Positions 25,558-37,797 of a stretch of DNA of 64,000 nucleotides are shown one piece after another (position 1 is the stretch's first letter; every line of letters starts with the position of its first letter). A program made the translations under genes and the position numbers. The stretch is taken from NCBI GenBank assembly GCA_033980235.1, contig CM067062.1, positions 19,955,203 through 20,019,202 on the forward strand, written 5' to 3'. A model generated the notes under the pieces. That model had not been told where the DNA came from and ran no database searches. It saw nothing but the letters and a program-made list of their open reading frames with translations. The DNA comes from Diadema setosum. Lineage: Eukaryota; Echinodermata; Echinoidea; Diadematoida; Diadematidae.

Positions 25558-26029
25558 ATTAAAGGAAACCAAAACCCAAAAGAGCAATATGGATTGAGTG
25601 AACGCAGCAACATTAGTGAAAGTTTGAGGAAAATCCGACAATCGATGCAAAAATTATTCATTTTTATAGTTTTGGTGTTGTAATCACTGGATAAGGAGAC
25701 TACTAGAGTCCATGACGTCATGTGTGGACAACAATGTAAAGAAAACATGAAGAGAATTCCACAAAGAAATAATTTTTCATGAAAATTACACATTCCATCA
25801 ACTTAATTGATACTGACATAAGTTATGTTAAAGGCAGTAATCATTCCCCCTACTTTCTGAAAGCGGTTTTTATAGTATCCCCTTATCCAGTTGTACCAAC
25901 ATCAAAACGTTAAAAATGCATAACTTTTGCATCTTTTACAATTGTGCGATTTTCCTTTAACTGTCACTGATGTGTTTTACTAATGTTGCTGCTTTCACTC
26001 AATCCACATTTGGGTTTGGGTTTCCTGCA
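25558..26029. mobile_element. Fold-back MITE nested in transposon copy 1
   Basis: The left arm contains GGATTGAGTGAACGCAGCAA and CACTGGATAAGGAGACTACT. The right arm carries complementary, diverged versions (CTGCTTTCACTCAATCCAC; TATCCCCTTATCCAGTTG), so the roughly 470-bp unit is a large imperfect palindrome. It is present at the same position in the inverted twin (39119-39590), so it entered before the two copies separated. Confidence 0.75.
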
Positions 26030-26870
26030 CTGATGGTCGTTTTGGTAGAGGTAACGAGGCACTTGATAAGGAGATCTATTGGGTTGGCAATGATAAAGTG
26101 AACATAAAAAAATATAGACCTATCATCTATATTGATAGATCAATTCAAACCGTACGTGATATTAGAATGAAAATGAGTTGCTGTTTGCTTTATAAATCCT
26201 GTTTCAAAATGCCTTTATAAAGCTGATTGAATTAATATATTAATATAGAGATATCGAAATCGATGATTACTCTCCCCCAGCTTCTCTTCCCTCCCCATCT
26301 TCATCTTGGATGTTAGTGCATGAGAATTTAATCATATATATCTTGATCTACATGAACCTGAACTAAAAAGGAGCCTACTACGCCTTTCTGAATCATTTTT
26401 TTTTAAAGCACAATCATCGTGAGGTTGGAGAAGTATAAACCCAAATTAACCAAGTAGTGTATTCATGTTACCCAATTAGACCTAATGCCCACTTCGAATC
26501 TGATTCTGCGTGGCTTAATAAACATGATCAATGTTAACAATAGCAATTGCTGCAGTTGTACGCCTATATAGGCCTGGGCATTCCAAGCTTAGATTTCCAA
26601 TTTACTTTTGCAAGATATTGATGAAAACTTCGAGTTTGCATCTTAACAACAATTTGTACTCCATGACTGAATTTCTCTTTTCTAATGTTTTCGTCGAGAC
26701 GCTCAGCGCTTAGAAACATTGTAATAAGCGCTTTATGAATGATATTTATCATTAACAACGCAAGTCTTGCGAGACAAAAAAGTGTCAGCAGACGGCGAAC
26801 AAAACCACAGGAATACCAGTAGTGTAAGCAGACGGCAAAGCAGAACGCGATGCCGATGGCGAAGTGGAAA

Positions 26871-27116
26871 CACACACACACACACGCACGCACACACACA
26901 CACACACACGCACACACACAAAGCCGTTGTTATGACAGTTCACAAGGCGGCGTGCCATTCTCACATTCTAATCTGATTCTGTGGTTAGCAGACGACCATG
27001 GTACTGTATACAAGAAAGCAACACAAGTATCGCAACCAACTAGTACACTGATAGTCTTTGCTCAAGTGCCACAATTGGCAATTTCGACGCGTTAGGGTTA
27101 CGGAAAAAAAAATCGC
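26871..27116 (-). repeat. Terminal inverted repeat, right end of transposon copy 1
   Basis: Complement of 18930-19220 with identical outer 47 bp, starting internally at a CA microsatellite. Confidence 0.9.
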
Positions 27117-27125
27117 AACCCGTAC

Positions 27126-27330
27126 ATGCCATACCCTCACACCACCTGACACACACACGTCGCGCAGTACGTACACACACGTAGGTACAGCTAGCTAGCT
27201 AGTAGTACAACTGTAGTATGCGGAAGTACAGCTTGCTCGTGAGGTTGGGACTTTGCTGCTGTTACCACTGCTATCCTCCCAGGAAACACGCTTCAACAGT
27301 CTCCTTTCGTCTCACCCCATTTTAGTCATC
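27126..27330 (+). promoter_or_regulatory. ARPC3 promoter and 5' UTR region
   Basis: This is all that remains between the transposon copy 1 target duplication and the ARPC3 ATG. It contains a pyrimidine-rich stretch (CAGTCTCCTTTCGTCTCACC, about 27297-27316) that could hold the transcription start, and repeated GCTAG tetramers. No TATA box is evident. The transposon therefore separates the core promoter from whatever lay upstream. Confidence 0.45.
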
Positions 27331-30300
27331 ATGCCGGTAAGAATGTGAAAATACATATTGTAGCAAAATTAATTGCTTGATGTATAATACGATGAAACAT
27401 AGGCCCGTTATATCGGTTTACACATAACTGCTTCCTCTTCATTTGTTACATAGCATAGTGCATAGACCTAGTATTAGTCCCACCTGCTTAAAATTGAGTG
27501 TCTAATAAGGCCAAGGGGAATTGGTAAGTCTCTAGATTCTATTAATTAACGTTAGCTCTATTGACTATGAGCTCTAGTATAACGTTACACACAATCAGTG
27601 CAGAGCGGACGGAGAAAGAGGGAGTGTTGAACCCACAAATGTAAAAATACATCGCCCACAAATGTAGAAAATTGCCCACAAATGGATCTATATAGAAATT
27701 GCAGTGGGCATCGCCCACAAATCAAATGTAGAAAACGCCCACTAATGTAGAAATGATATCAAAACATCGCCCACAAATGTAAGAATCGCAGGGATGCGCT
27801 TCTTGTAAAATAATGTGTGTATTGTGTGTGTGGGTACAGTGGGGAGGTGTGTGTCTGTATGCATGTCTGTAAACGTGTTGCGGTGTGCGTGTGCTGCGTG
27901 TCACACCTTTCCGGGCAAGCTATGTAAATTATGTGGGCTTGTTGCGAGTAGGGATTTTCCAGCACGCAGGTCAATTTTCTGCGGGCGGACAAGAATCTTA
28001 TGGCCTGGGGCTTGTTGCGCGTAAGGATTTTCCAGCACGCAGGATGATTTTCTGCAGGCGGACAAAGGATGTTGGCGAGTTCCATACTTGCGTCTTACCT
28101 GCTGGACGCGTGCTACTTATATACCACGCTCTTGAGGGTATTCCGTGTGACCTGCATGAGAACTTCGAAATCGATCCGTTTTCAGTTACGAGCAACATAT
28201 GGGGACTGTACCTGTGTTACAACTGTGCCGTGAATTAAAGTACCTGTGTACATGGGAGTTGCCTGCGAGGTGCCGCTATAAGGGCCTAGCTCCTACTGCT
28301 GATCTGCGATACCTCTGCGGGCAAACATCCGCGAATCACCCGGAACAAGTTTTGAGCATGCTCAAGGCCTTGTCATCACACTGTGTCTGGGGAAGCCTTG
28401 TGGGTTGACTTGAGGGGCCAAAATTTTTGCCACCGGCCGGACCTCCCTGCAGTTGGCCCACACATGACAGTACCGGTACCTAGCACGTATCTCGCCCGTG
28501 GTTGCCCGGAGGTGCGCACGCTAGTTCGATTTTACCCGCAGCCAAGTTTTGAGCATGACCATTTTTTTTTTCCCGTGAGTAGTGTACCGTTCAACCCGCC
28601 CAGAAAGGTGTGACGATGCAGGGCCTTAAAATTTGTAAAGGCGCCCCTTTTACAGAATACCTGGATCAGCGCAGCCCCTGTGTTCAGGACCCCCAGAATA
28701 AAAACAAAAGCAAAAACAATGAAACAAAAACAAAAAACAATCGCAAAAAAAAAAGATCACTCGACGTACACATGTATAGGGAGTAAAATAACAGTCTACA
28801 TAAACGCCCACTAATGTAAACATACGTCAACCACAAATGTAGAAATTTTCTACATTTATGGTTGATGTATGAATTTTTTACTACATTAGTGGGCGTTTTT
28901 TAAATTTGTGGGCGCAGTTTGATTTTACATTTGTGGTTGAAATTTTTACATTTGTGGGCGAAGTATTTTTACATTTGTGGGTGATTTTTACATTTGTGGG
29001 TTCAACAGGGAGGGGGAGCTTGGAGGCAGCGGCTAGGCTATCCGTTTCCTCGAAATGAGAGTGCACTTTGATGACTGACATAAGTCAAAATAGACACTTA
29101 CCAAATTATCATCATCAGTTTGTACAAAGGAATATATCGAGATACAGTATTACTTATTAGGATTAGAAAAAAAAAATTCTATCGCCAGGGGTGTAAGGTT
29201 TTACAAAGAAGGTGACAAGGAAATCAAAAATTTAAGAGGGAGTCATGAGAGAATGTGAAATGACAGAGTGGAAAAAGGAAGAAAACTTGTCTAAATATGA
29301 TAGGCTAGTTATTGGAGTGTTATTGCAGACTGTGTACGTTTTAAGAAATACTGTTTACTGGTAATTATAAGCTCACATATACGACATGTTACCTTAAATT
29401 GGTAAAATACAATTGTAGTACATTTTCCCTTTTTCTGTGATTATGACTTCTTTTGCTGCACTGTAGATGTATGATTACAAAGTCCTGATATAGTGTTAGT
29501 AAATTAAAATCTCTTTAAATTTCATGTGGTTTATCAGTTGATACTTTGTTTTGTCTTCGACCTTTCAAACAGAGTGAATTATTAGCAACATATTGTTTAT
29601 ATTCACTGCCTATATCCCATGGTATTACATGTTTCATTCAATGTGCTCAATGTTGTAATCAGTTGATGTTTTACAGTAAAAGAAATGATACTCTCTTAAT
29701 AACAGAAGTATTGTGCAAGTCATAATTTGATATTTTTTGAAGAATTCATGAAATAAAAAACATGTCAATATGGATATATCATTTGGAGGCACTTTATGCT
29801 GTCAGCTGTTAAAGAGTATTCCCCAGGTCTCATACTTGTCATGTTTTTTTTTTTTTTTTGTTTTTGTTTTTTCCAGGCATATCATTCACAGATCCCTCCA
29901 GCTGACCTCTCTCTAGGGAACATGGCATTGCTGCCACTGAGGACGCAATTCAGAGGTCCAGCCCCAAAGTGTAAGTCACGTCCATAATTACAGCTGATAA
30001 AGGTTTTCGTGAGATGTAAAACCACAGTGTGGCATTTGGTTGCCACATTTCTAACGGGATGGCTACACTCTATATGAATTAATATGCCTACCTATGGATA
30101 CCTATGGAAGATTCTGAACGCAGGCTGAGCCTCTGTATTCAGATCCAGGTTTAGTCCTTAAGATGAGCCGGGTCATGTCCAGGTAGCATGGTGTCGAACT
30201 TGAATTTTATGGGTTCATTCTCCCAGAATTCAAAACTGAAGACACTGGGTGCATCTATTAAATTTCTTGGTAAACTATTCCATGGTTTCCTGATACGCAT

Positions 30301-33300
30301 GTAAAATGAGTTTCTTCTTGTAGTGGTATGTGATCGAAAAATGTATAACTTTTTACTATGTCCTCTTGTGCATTTTTTTTTATAAACCGAAATCAGGCAC
30401 TACTTCCTGATCATATTTATGAAATAATTTAAAAGCTTCAATCAATATTTGTAAGATTTGATGAACAGAAAATGCTGGATTTAATCATTCAAATTGATGA
30501 TGAAGGAATAAACTTTTACTGCTTTCTTAAAAAATATCTCGGCATCATTTGCTTGTGTTCATTCCAGGCTTGAGATTTTTTATGTCAGTGTTCCAGGCAA
30601 CTGTTCAAACTTTTATTTTTGTTGCATGGGATTTAGTCAGCTGGTTGATGCACATCTGTTCCTCGTATTGATACAAGCATGAAAGTTTCATATTAATTAT
30701 AATTTTTTTTTAAGGTGGCAATGGGTGAAACAACAGAAAATTTAGAGCTGAATCCCCTCATGTGCCAGATACAATAAAACTTTTCTTATCTAAACTACCT
30801 GGTATTCAATTCAATATGGCCACAACAAGCTCACCTGGAGAGAAGTTATATGTTAAACGCGTGGCACACAGTGACCACCTTTCTCCTGTGTTCAAAATAT
30901 TATTATAGCAGCCGGAAAAGACAAGTGCAGCTCTCTTATCTCTCTGTGCATTTTGAATAACTACTTTTAATTTGGCATGAGTTTCTTTGCTTCACATATA
31001 TATTGACCCTTTGTGAGGGTAAACCAGATTGTTGACAGAGAATAAGTGAATCTGCAAGTGATACAATTTTTTTTCTCAGTTGTATCTGTAATGTGACAAA
31101 TAAAAATTTCTAGTGACATCGAGTATGAAGTTTATATGTACACAGGAAACATGAAAGAGAAACGTAAGAACAGATGTCATGTGATGAAATTGAAGTAAAG
31201 CATTGACTGAATTTCTGATGTTTGAGCCATATGAGAGAAAAATTCCCAGTAACTCCATGTGTGTGTGTGTGTGTGTGTGTTTTTTTAATCTTTAGGTGAT
31301 GGCAATGACATTATAGATGAGGCTCTCTACTTCTTCAAGGCAAATGTCTTTTTCAAGAACTATGAAATCAAGGTGAGTCACAACATGTTTAAAACAGGAA
31401 TCATGAGTGGATGCATAAAACTAGGAATTATCACTTTTTCTGGCTTTTAATCTGTTACACACATTTGTCTTGGCAGGAAATTGTAGGAATTTCTTTCATT
31501 CACATTACAAGTCTACACATTTTGTTTGATCGTAGCTTTGGTTTCTTTTGTAAGATACAAATCTTGTGCTGTGTTTGTAACATGCCAAACTGTATAGCAC
31601 ATAACTATGACAACAGACTAGAGAAGTAAGTGTACATGTACAATATAATGCCTGTCATATAGACTGATGTCTGTTAAAACTCTGACAGTGTTGCATACAG
31701 CATGTGTACATTTATTGCTGCTTTCTTATACTGTATGTCACACAGAATCAATGTGACAGGGTCTTGATTTACATCACGCTGTACATCACAGAGTGTCTCA
31801 AGAAACTACAAAGGGTAAGTTCCTCTGTTTACATTTTCTTTTTTCTCTTACTCCCTCTTTCTCTGTCTGCTTCTCTTTCTCTCCTTCCATTACTCCTCCT
31901 TTTCTCCTCATTAAAGGGACATTCCAGATGATTTTCATAATTTCACATCATGTAGTACATAAATCGACAACTCCATGTATAGATCTCTGGAATTTATCGT
32001 GGTTCTTGAGCAGAGAAACAATACTTTGAAAAACCTTAAACAAATTACACTGAACATGGATGATGACATAGGAGGTTCACATATTTCAGAAATGTAGCAG
32101 TGTAATTCCATTACAATACCGCTTGCTTGCGAGTTCACCTGTGTATAATCTATGCATGCCTTCTTCTTTTGTTCTGCTTCCTGGAGCCCCAACTCATGCA
32201 TTCTTATGGTGACTCTGCCATGTCATCATCCTTGTTCATTGCAATTTGTTCTAAATTTTGAAAATATTCTTATTCTTTATCCCAATCATCACAAATTCTG
32301 AAACCCTGTCCTCAGTTTAACTAATTTATAGTTGTTCAAATGTAAAAATCTGAAAATCATTCAGAGGTCTCCTTTAATCTGAATAAAGGAGTCAAATGAA
32401 TATTAAACTACTTACTGTGTATTTTCCAAGACTGGGTGTTGTGGCATATCAAAACCGAAAGACTTTGAAATTCTCATTCTCCATGATTTGATGCTAGGGA
32501 TGATGTAATAACTTGCCGCACTTTGTTGCACGTTTCAGTGGGAAGGAAAGCTGGAACCCTGTAAAACATTCTTCTGATCCCCAGTGTGACGTGTATGTGT
32601 CTCTGCTGTGAAGTGGTACCTTTGTACCTACATATCGTCTTTTGAGAATGATAAGGGCGTTAAGCCCATAGTGTTCAAGACCACTTAACGCCCTTCTCAT
32701 TCTCAATAGACGATATGTGACCCGCTACAACAAAAGGATCCTAAAGTCGCTGACGGGCGAGCCAAGCATGGCCCAGAAAAATGCTATTTTCAGGCCTTTC
32801 CTTTGATCATTTAGCTTTGAAATTTCGGCAGATGATAGAAGATACATTAGACTACAGAATTATGTTAAAAACAGAAATCCGAACGTTATGACAGATTTTG
32901 GGGATCTGACTTCAAACTCGATTTTCTCAGCTCACCCGTCAGCGACTTTAGGATCCTTTTGTTGTAGCGGGTCACATATGCTCATAGACTTGTTTGGTTT
33001 CTGTTTTGATGTACATTCTTCCAGCAGTCAGAAACATGGTCACACAAATCTTATACAGGAACAGGTTTGGTCATCCACGCAATTACATTTTGGTAGGAGA
33101 ACAAACTGCAAGAAACATGTCAGTTTGCACCGAATAAGAGTTTGTATTATATGAGTAGGTACTGGAGTGCTTACTCACAATACACCCTGTATAACTGCTC
33201 TGTGATTGCTCAGAAAGATGTATGGTAGTAGGCTTACACCTCATGGCTAGCATGCTAGCATACTAGTATATGAGCAACCAAGGAGCAGCCATATCGAGGA

Positions 33301-34887
33301 GTGCAGACTCACATAAAAGTTCAAAAGTTATTATTATGCCCTGTTTAAATGTGAAAGTGAAGTCTGCTATTACTAAGTACGGGTAGATAACATGTGCGGC
33401 TCTTGTGACTGCAGACATTGGTGGTTTGCCCTCTATAGGTTGTGAGAAACAATCTCTTTGGTGGGCGTTAACTAGTGTGTATTCATTATGTGTGTTTGTT
33501 TGTTTTTTTGTGTGATGTTCAATGTGTAGTGCTCTTCAAAGAATGCTGGTCAGAAGGAGATGACATCCCTTGCCATTGCTAAGTTTTGTGTGCCAGGAGA
33601 GGCAGGATTCCCACTCAATGCCCTGTATGCAAAACCTGCAGACAGGGGAGAAGAGGGTAAGGAAATGCAACTGTAAACGCGGAAAGCGGTACATTAATTT
33701 TGTGTATTTTTCTGCTACTTTCCGCTCGTGTGAGTTCTATAACCTAGGAAAACATCTTCATGATTTTCTCTGCCCATTTTGAAGGGGTTGAATTGTGTGC
33801 TTTGTCATTGATGCTGCTCTGGTATGAGTGTATATGTATACATGTGCCTTAACACATGTAATGTTATTAGTATTCATTTATAAAGTGCATGTGTGTATGC
33901 AGTAGTTTCTGTGCAGGCCATACATTCAAATAGCTCAGGCGGCGCTTGTATTTTTTGTATTTTCTTGTATTTTTTGTATTTTTTGTATTTTCTTGTATTT
34001 TTTGTGAACTGGATGAAAACATACAAGTATGAAGCAATTGTGCAGCGCGAATTCGAGAACCAGCCAATTTGTTTTTAAGCCACAAAGTGCAAAAAAAAAA
34101 TAATTGCTTGAAAATATTGATGTTTACAATACTCAGCAAACTTTCTCCTTTTCACTGTCACATCCAGCCTTGTAGAATGGAAATTTGAAATTTGGGCAAG
34201 GAAGTTTGGAGGAAAGAAGCCTTATGTAATGATGGAATGAAGCAGGAAAGGAAGAAGTAATTAGTGGGTTCTCTGTAATGAAATACTTGTGGAGGCAAGA
34301 ACTTGTAGATGCTTTGTGGTTGCTTTGGTTACATGAGAAATGTGGGAAAAAGTAGAAAATCTAAATTTGTGTGATAGAGTGAGAGATGTGTAGTCAGAGA
34401 AAAACACCCAGTGTTGTCATTCCACAATTACATCTGTCATTGTTATTGTCACCGTGCAAGGGAATGTGTCATTTACCTATGTCTATATTATTGTGACTTT
34501 TATGCTAGTACCAATGTTGTTCAAAAAACAACCAGAAAAGGAAAATAGCCTCATGTCCAGCTCCAGAGTTTTGAATTATTAAGTCAGAGAGGAAATTACA
34601 TGGTAAGAAAAGGTTTGGGTGTACTGAATGATTAATTTTCTTGTCATAATGGTCTCACCACTATTCTGGCCTGCGAGAATATATTCCTCTCATTCTACAT
34701 CTCATCGTCATCTCCCTTTAATTCCTCAGAACAAATGCGATCCTACCTGCAGCAGATCCGGCAGGAGACTGGACAGCGTCTGGTGGAGAAAGTCTTTGAC
34801 CCAGCCACGGACAAGCCCACCAAGTTCTGGATGTGCTTCGTGAAGAGAAAATTCATGGACAAGAGCCTATCGGCTTTCGGCCAATGA
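27331..34887 (+). CDS. ARPC3: Actin-related protein 2/3 complex subunit 3 (p21-Arc)
   Basis: Six coding exons, all GT-AG: 27331-27336 (only Met-Pro), 29877-29970, 31296-31372, 31746-31814, 33530-33656 and 34730-34887 (stop TGA). They join in frame to 531 nt, 176 aa, close to the usual 178 aa. Recognisable blocks are AYHSQ...[69 protein letters not shown] and [21 protein letters not shown]. The product is a structural subunit of the Arp2/3 complex, which nucleates branched actin filaments in the cytoplasm. The tiny first coding exon is usual for this gene. Intron 1 (2.5 kb) contains a 1.38-kb fold-back element; intron 2 a LINE fragment; intron 4 two abutting MITEs. The gene lies in the 10.9-kb spacer between the two inverted 8.2-kb transposons. 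Confidence 0.97.
27625..29007. mobile_element. 1.38-kb fold-back element in ARPC3 intron 1
   Basis: The ends are inverted: left TGTTGAACCCACAAATGTAA, right the complement ending GGGTTCAACA. It is flanked by the 5-bp direct repeat GGGAG (27620-27624 and 29008-29012). Both subterminal regions (27630-27785 and about 28803-29000) consist of variants of CCCACAAATGTAGAAA and its complement, so the terminal repeats are arrays. The core holds a direct repeat of about 75 bases (GGATTTTCCAGCACGCAGG near 27950 and 28024) and no convincing protein. The TG...CA ends with a 5-bp duplication resemble integrase-type termini, but the ends are inverted rather than direct. Confidence 0.75.
28619..28685. mobile_element. 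Partial hAT-like MITE end
   Basis: TTGTAAAGGCGCCCC followed by ACAGAATACCTGGATC and GCCCCTG resembles the right half of the element at 13599-13758. Only this half is visible. It lies within the fold-back element. Confidence 0.4.
30151..30440 (-). pseudogene. Fragment of a non-LTR retrotransposon reverse transcriptase C-terminus
   Basis: On the minus strand one frame reads [20 protein letters not shown], then [20 protein letters not shown], ending in a stop at 30151-30153. The order RGHS, R-N-F-RI, WN-LP, A-S-V is the conserved C-terminal tail of LINE (CR1/L2/Jockey-like) polyproteins. Upstream the frame is broken at an A run near 30372-30380, and VPDFGL-like sequence continues in another frame. 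It is a dead 5'-truncated insertion in ARPC3 intron 2. Confidence 0.7.
31259..31281. repeat. (GT)n microsatellite
   Basis: About 11 GT units ending 15 bases before the ARPC3 exon 3 acceptor, running into its pyrimidine tract. Confidence 0.9.
32632..32715. mobile_element. Hairpin MITE (ATATCGTC ends), copy 2
   Basis: An inverted-repeat unit with arms ATATCGTCTTTTGAGAATGA and TCATTCTCAATAGACGATAT, carrying GGGCGTTAAG and its complement toward the loop. It is the inverted relative of 3789-3884. It directly abuts the next element. Confidence 0.8.
32716..32976. mobile_element. MITE with about 44-bp inverted ends and TA target site
   Basis: The left end TGTGACCCGCTACAACAAAA and the right end TTTTGTTGTAGCGGGTCACA are perfect complements, and the repeat continues inward through GGATCCTAAAGTCGCTGACG. 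TA flanks both sides, consistent with a Tc1/mariner-type element. The 261-bp unit lies in ARPC3 intron 4. Confidence 0.85.
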
Positions 34888-37041
34888 ACAAGATGTAGCC
34901 TAACTCTTCCTTGTTTTTTCTATGCCCACACCGTATGTAGTTGCATAGTCGAGATTCCATATGTCAGGAAAAACGTTTTTAGGATTCTGGTTAGTCAGAT
35001 ATTAACCTCTCTGACATTTTTTTTTTCCTTTTTGTAATAGGGGCATTACCTGTCATAGCAATTGAATATCAGACAGTTCATTAGAATGGCAAAGGAAAGT
35101 GATAGAATAAGCCCATCTTCAAAAACCCGCGGTTTCTTTACATATTGACACATTTGCAATCATGGTATTTCAAAATATTGATAGGATGAAGTAATGTGGT
35201 TAAATCTTAGATATTCTTATGATGAGAAACATTTTTTATTATTAGATATGTGGTAAACTTAAAAGAACAACAACAAAAACAGCATAGATATTAATTGACC
35301 TTTCCTTGGACTCAGGTACTTTGCTGTCGCCTCTCCTGAATTAGAGAGATATTCCTTCCATTGAGAAATATTCTCAAATTTGTCATCCAATTATCACCAT
35401 GCAATTGTCTTAAATTTTGCATTAGGTTTTGTGAGAAGGACATGTAGTCCAGGGAGGTGTTTCTACGAAGTCCATGAAAATGCAAACAAGACAAACAGTC
35501 TCATCTGATGTGGCATAGTATAGGGTGCCATGACGTCTAGCCATGATGTGTGCGATAAAATACTTTTTCGTGTACTTTTATATGCAAAATGATCATGCTA
35601 CAGTATACGGAATATATTGTTGTTGTCTAGTTAAACAAAAATTATTATATCCGTCTCATGTAGAGCTTGTTGAAACATAATGCCAAATGAAAAAAAAAAA
35701 TGATGTTAAGCAGAATAACAGAGAAAAAAAGTTTCTCTTGAGCAAAATAGACAAAAGAGTAAATTTTAGTGACATTCCATGTAAAATGAGAGGGGAAAAC
35801 CCCAGATGAGGACCGTCATGCAAGCATATTCAGGGTCTCATGACCATGGGTGTTGATTTAGCATATTTCTAGGACTCTTGTATAATCACCACTGCACCAC
35901 CTTTATCATGTCACTTTAACACAAGATTGTACTGATTTTTGCTTTCTTGATTATACGCCAAGAACACCACAACAACTTTTGCCTCATTATTTATGTAAGT
36001 TGAAAACATTTCTTGCTGTCTGTCCAGCTCTCTGGTTTTTTTTTGTTTTTTTTTTTCTATGTAATCCGTATGCATACCCCATTCATCTTTATATCCCATT
36101 CTTCTGTTTAGCCCATTCATCTGTCAATCCTGTCTACCTATCTATGTGTATTGTTCCTTTGCTCGTATCTTTATCTGTCACACACTTAAGAGTGCAGAGA
36201 CACATACAATTAGATACACAGTCACAAGAAGGGAGCTCCTAATTTACCCTATATGGAATTTTCCATTTAACGTAGTTCATACTGTCTGTCATTGAGAGTG
36301 AAAGATTCTGGACTCAATTTACAACACGTGTACAGTATGTCAAATGCAATCGTGTTTTATATATTTACATAATAGTTGGGGTTCAACGGACTAACTAAGT
36401 ACATTACTACATGTAGTATGTGTACTGCAGTGCTGTTTGTACACATCCCCAAGTTCTTATATACATTGTAATAAATGTAAATTAGTATGTGTTTCATGTA
36501 AGAGAGGACTTCCTATGAAGCATACAATACAGTATTTACATGTTGACATATGATTCCCCGGTCATAGAGAGAGAGTGAGATAGCGAGTTATGTAAATACA
36601 ATTTTGTATAGTTGAAACTCAAAGATGTTTTCTTTCAGATTCTTTTTTCTGTATGTAAAACTCACTATTTGCTTGTTTCAAGCGTATTTGTAATGATTCT
36701 TTCTAATGACAGATGACAGATGCTTATTAAATTCACAAAGTGCAAACCATGGAAGTGTGTACTCTGCAGTGCTACTCTGAGCGTGTCCTTGTTTTAACCC
36801 ATGTCGCTGGCCAAGTACACGAAAAGTGAAGGGAAGAATAGTGTGACCCAATTACTATTTCAAACACCAGATTACAAACACAGCTATGCATATGTGGGAA
36901 ATTACATACATGTATCTCATTTGGCAACATAGTGATGATGTCCCACAATTCATAGTACAAGGATTTCTTATGATGAGCTGTTCCTGTGGAGAGCAACGAT
37001 ATTTCATGAAAGTAATAGAATGTTAAGCAGAGGGGTGAAGG
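34888..37041. other. ARPC3 3' UTR and downstream DNA
   Basis: AT-rich, with several AATAAA-like hexamers (for example near 36470) but no second gene recognised. Confidence 0.5.
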
Positions 37042-37144
37042 TTGAGGTGTGAGTTTATCTTCAATTTGTCTAGACAACCCTCTACAAATGAAGTTAGTAA
37101 GATTGCATTTGTAGAGGGAGACAAATTGAAGACTAACACCTCAA
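37042..37144. repeat. Single 103-bp hairpin
   Basis: The left arm TTGAGGTGTGAGTTTATCTT continues with CAATTTGTCT and CCCTCTACAAATG. The right arm is CATTTGTAGAGGG, then AGACAAATTGAAG and ACACCTCAA. Pairing is nearly complete around a loop of about 20 bases. It may be a small MITE or a transcribed hairpin. Confidence 0.75.
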
Positions 37145-37206
37145 CAATATTTTAAGTGAAAAATCTTGTGTATTGTAATAATATGGTGCCAGTCAAGTGT
37201 GCACAT

Positions 37207-37253
37207 GATGGGGATTATGATAATGATGATGATAATGATGATGATAATGATTA
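37207..37253. repeat. (GAT/AAT)n triplet microsatellite
   Basis: Alternating GATGAT and AATGAT triplets. Confidence 0.85.
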
Positions 37254-37766
37254 TTCACAGTATATGTATGGCATCATACATCTATGTCATACTACTAGTT
37301 GCTGTGTACTGCTTCAATAGGGTGCATTTCAAAGTAGTACAATTTGTGTAATTGCATGGCCTTATTTCAGCTTCCACAAAAATTTAAGTACATGCTTAGT
37401 ATTAATATTATACAAGGAAAAAGATGAAATGTGCCAATAAAGGGTACATCTTGTGCTGGATCTTTCTTTCTTGTATATGTCTCTTTTATTTTGCAATTCA
37501 GTTGTAAAAACCTTTGAATATAAAATAACATTTTGCAAAGCTCAATGTTTCCTATTGTCACTGCATATGCCTGAACAATCAAATCTTGAGAAATATCTGC
37601 CAATCCAAACTTGTCTCGATCTGTAGGCTTTCATGATGGAATGGATTTTATAAGTTTGCCGTGCGCATGAATCAGTTGACCCTTCTCCTACAAAGATACA
37701 CTGTATTCTGCTGCATTGTACAGTCTCCTATGTCACAACAGCAAATTTTTGGAGAGTCGGTGCTAT

Positions 37767-37790
37767 AAAAAAAAAAAAAAAAAAAAAAAA
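37767..37790 (-). terminator. RNA polymerase III terminator of tRNA-Ala
   Basis: An uninterrupted run of 24 A on the plus strand, i.e. 24 T on the tRNA strand, begins eight bases after the tRNA 3' end. It is far longer than the four T needed. Confidence 0.8.
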
Positions 37791-37797
37791 GAGGCAC

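Larger units (their letters stand above)
18930..27116 (+). mobile_element. 8,187-bp non-autonomous MULE-like transposon, copy 1
   Basis: The element begins GCGATTTTTTTTTCCGTAAC and ends with the exact complement; the outer 47 bp are perfect inverted repeats and the similarity continues for about 250-290 bp on each side. It is flanked by a perfect 9-bp direct repeat, AACCCGTAC, at 18921-18929 and 27117-27125. Long inverted ends with a 9-bp target duplication are characteristic of Mutator-like elements; hAT and P make 8 bp and Merlin 8-9 bp, so those are less likely but not excluded. No transposase-like ORF is visible: the longest frames are microsatellite artefacts or short. The interior holds an ACGTCA-rich tandem array, a nested fold-back repeat, a retroelement tail and several homopolymers. 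The right end lies 214 bp upstream of the ARPC3 start codon. An inverted twin is at 38032-46218. Confidence 0.88.

Noticed and set aside
27625..29007. LTR retrotransposon, because of TG...CA ends and 5-bp duplication
   Set aside because: The terminal sequences are inverted, not direct, and no gag, pol or primer-binding site is visible.
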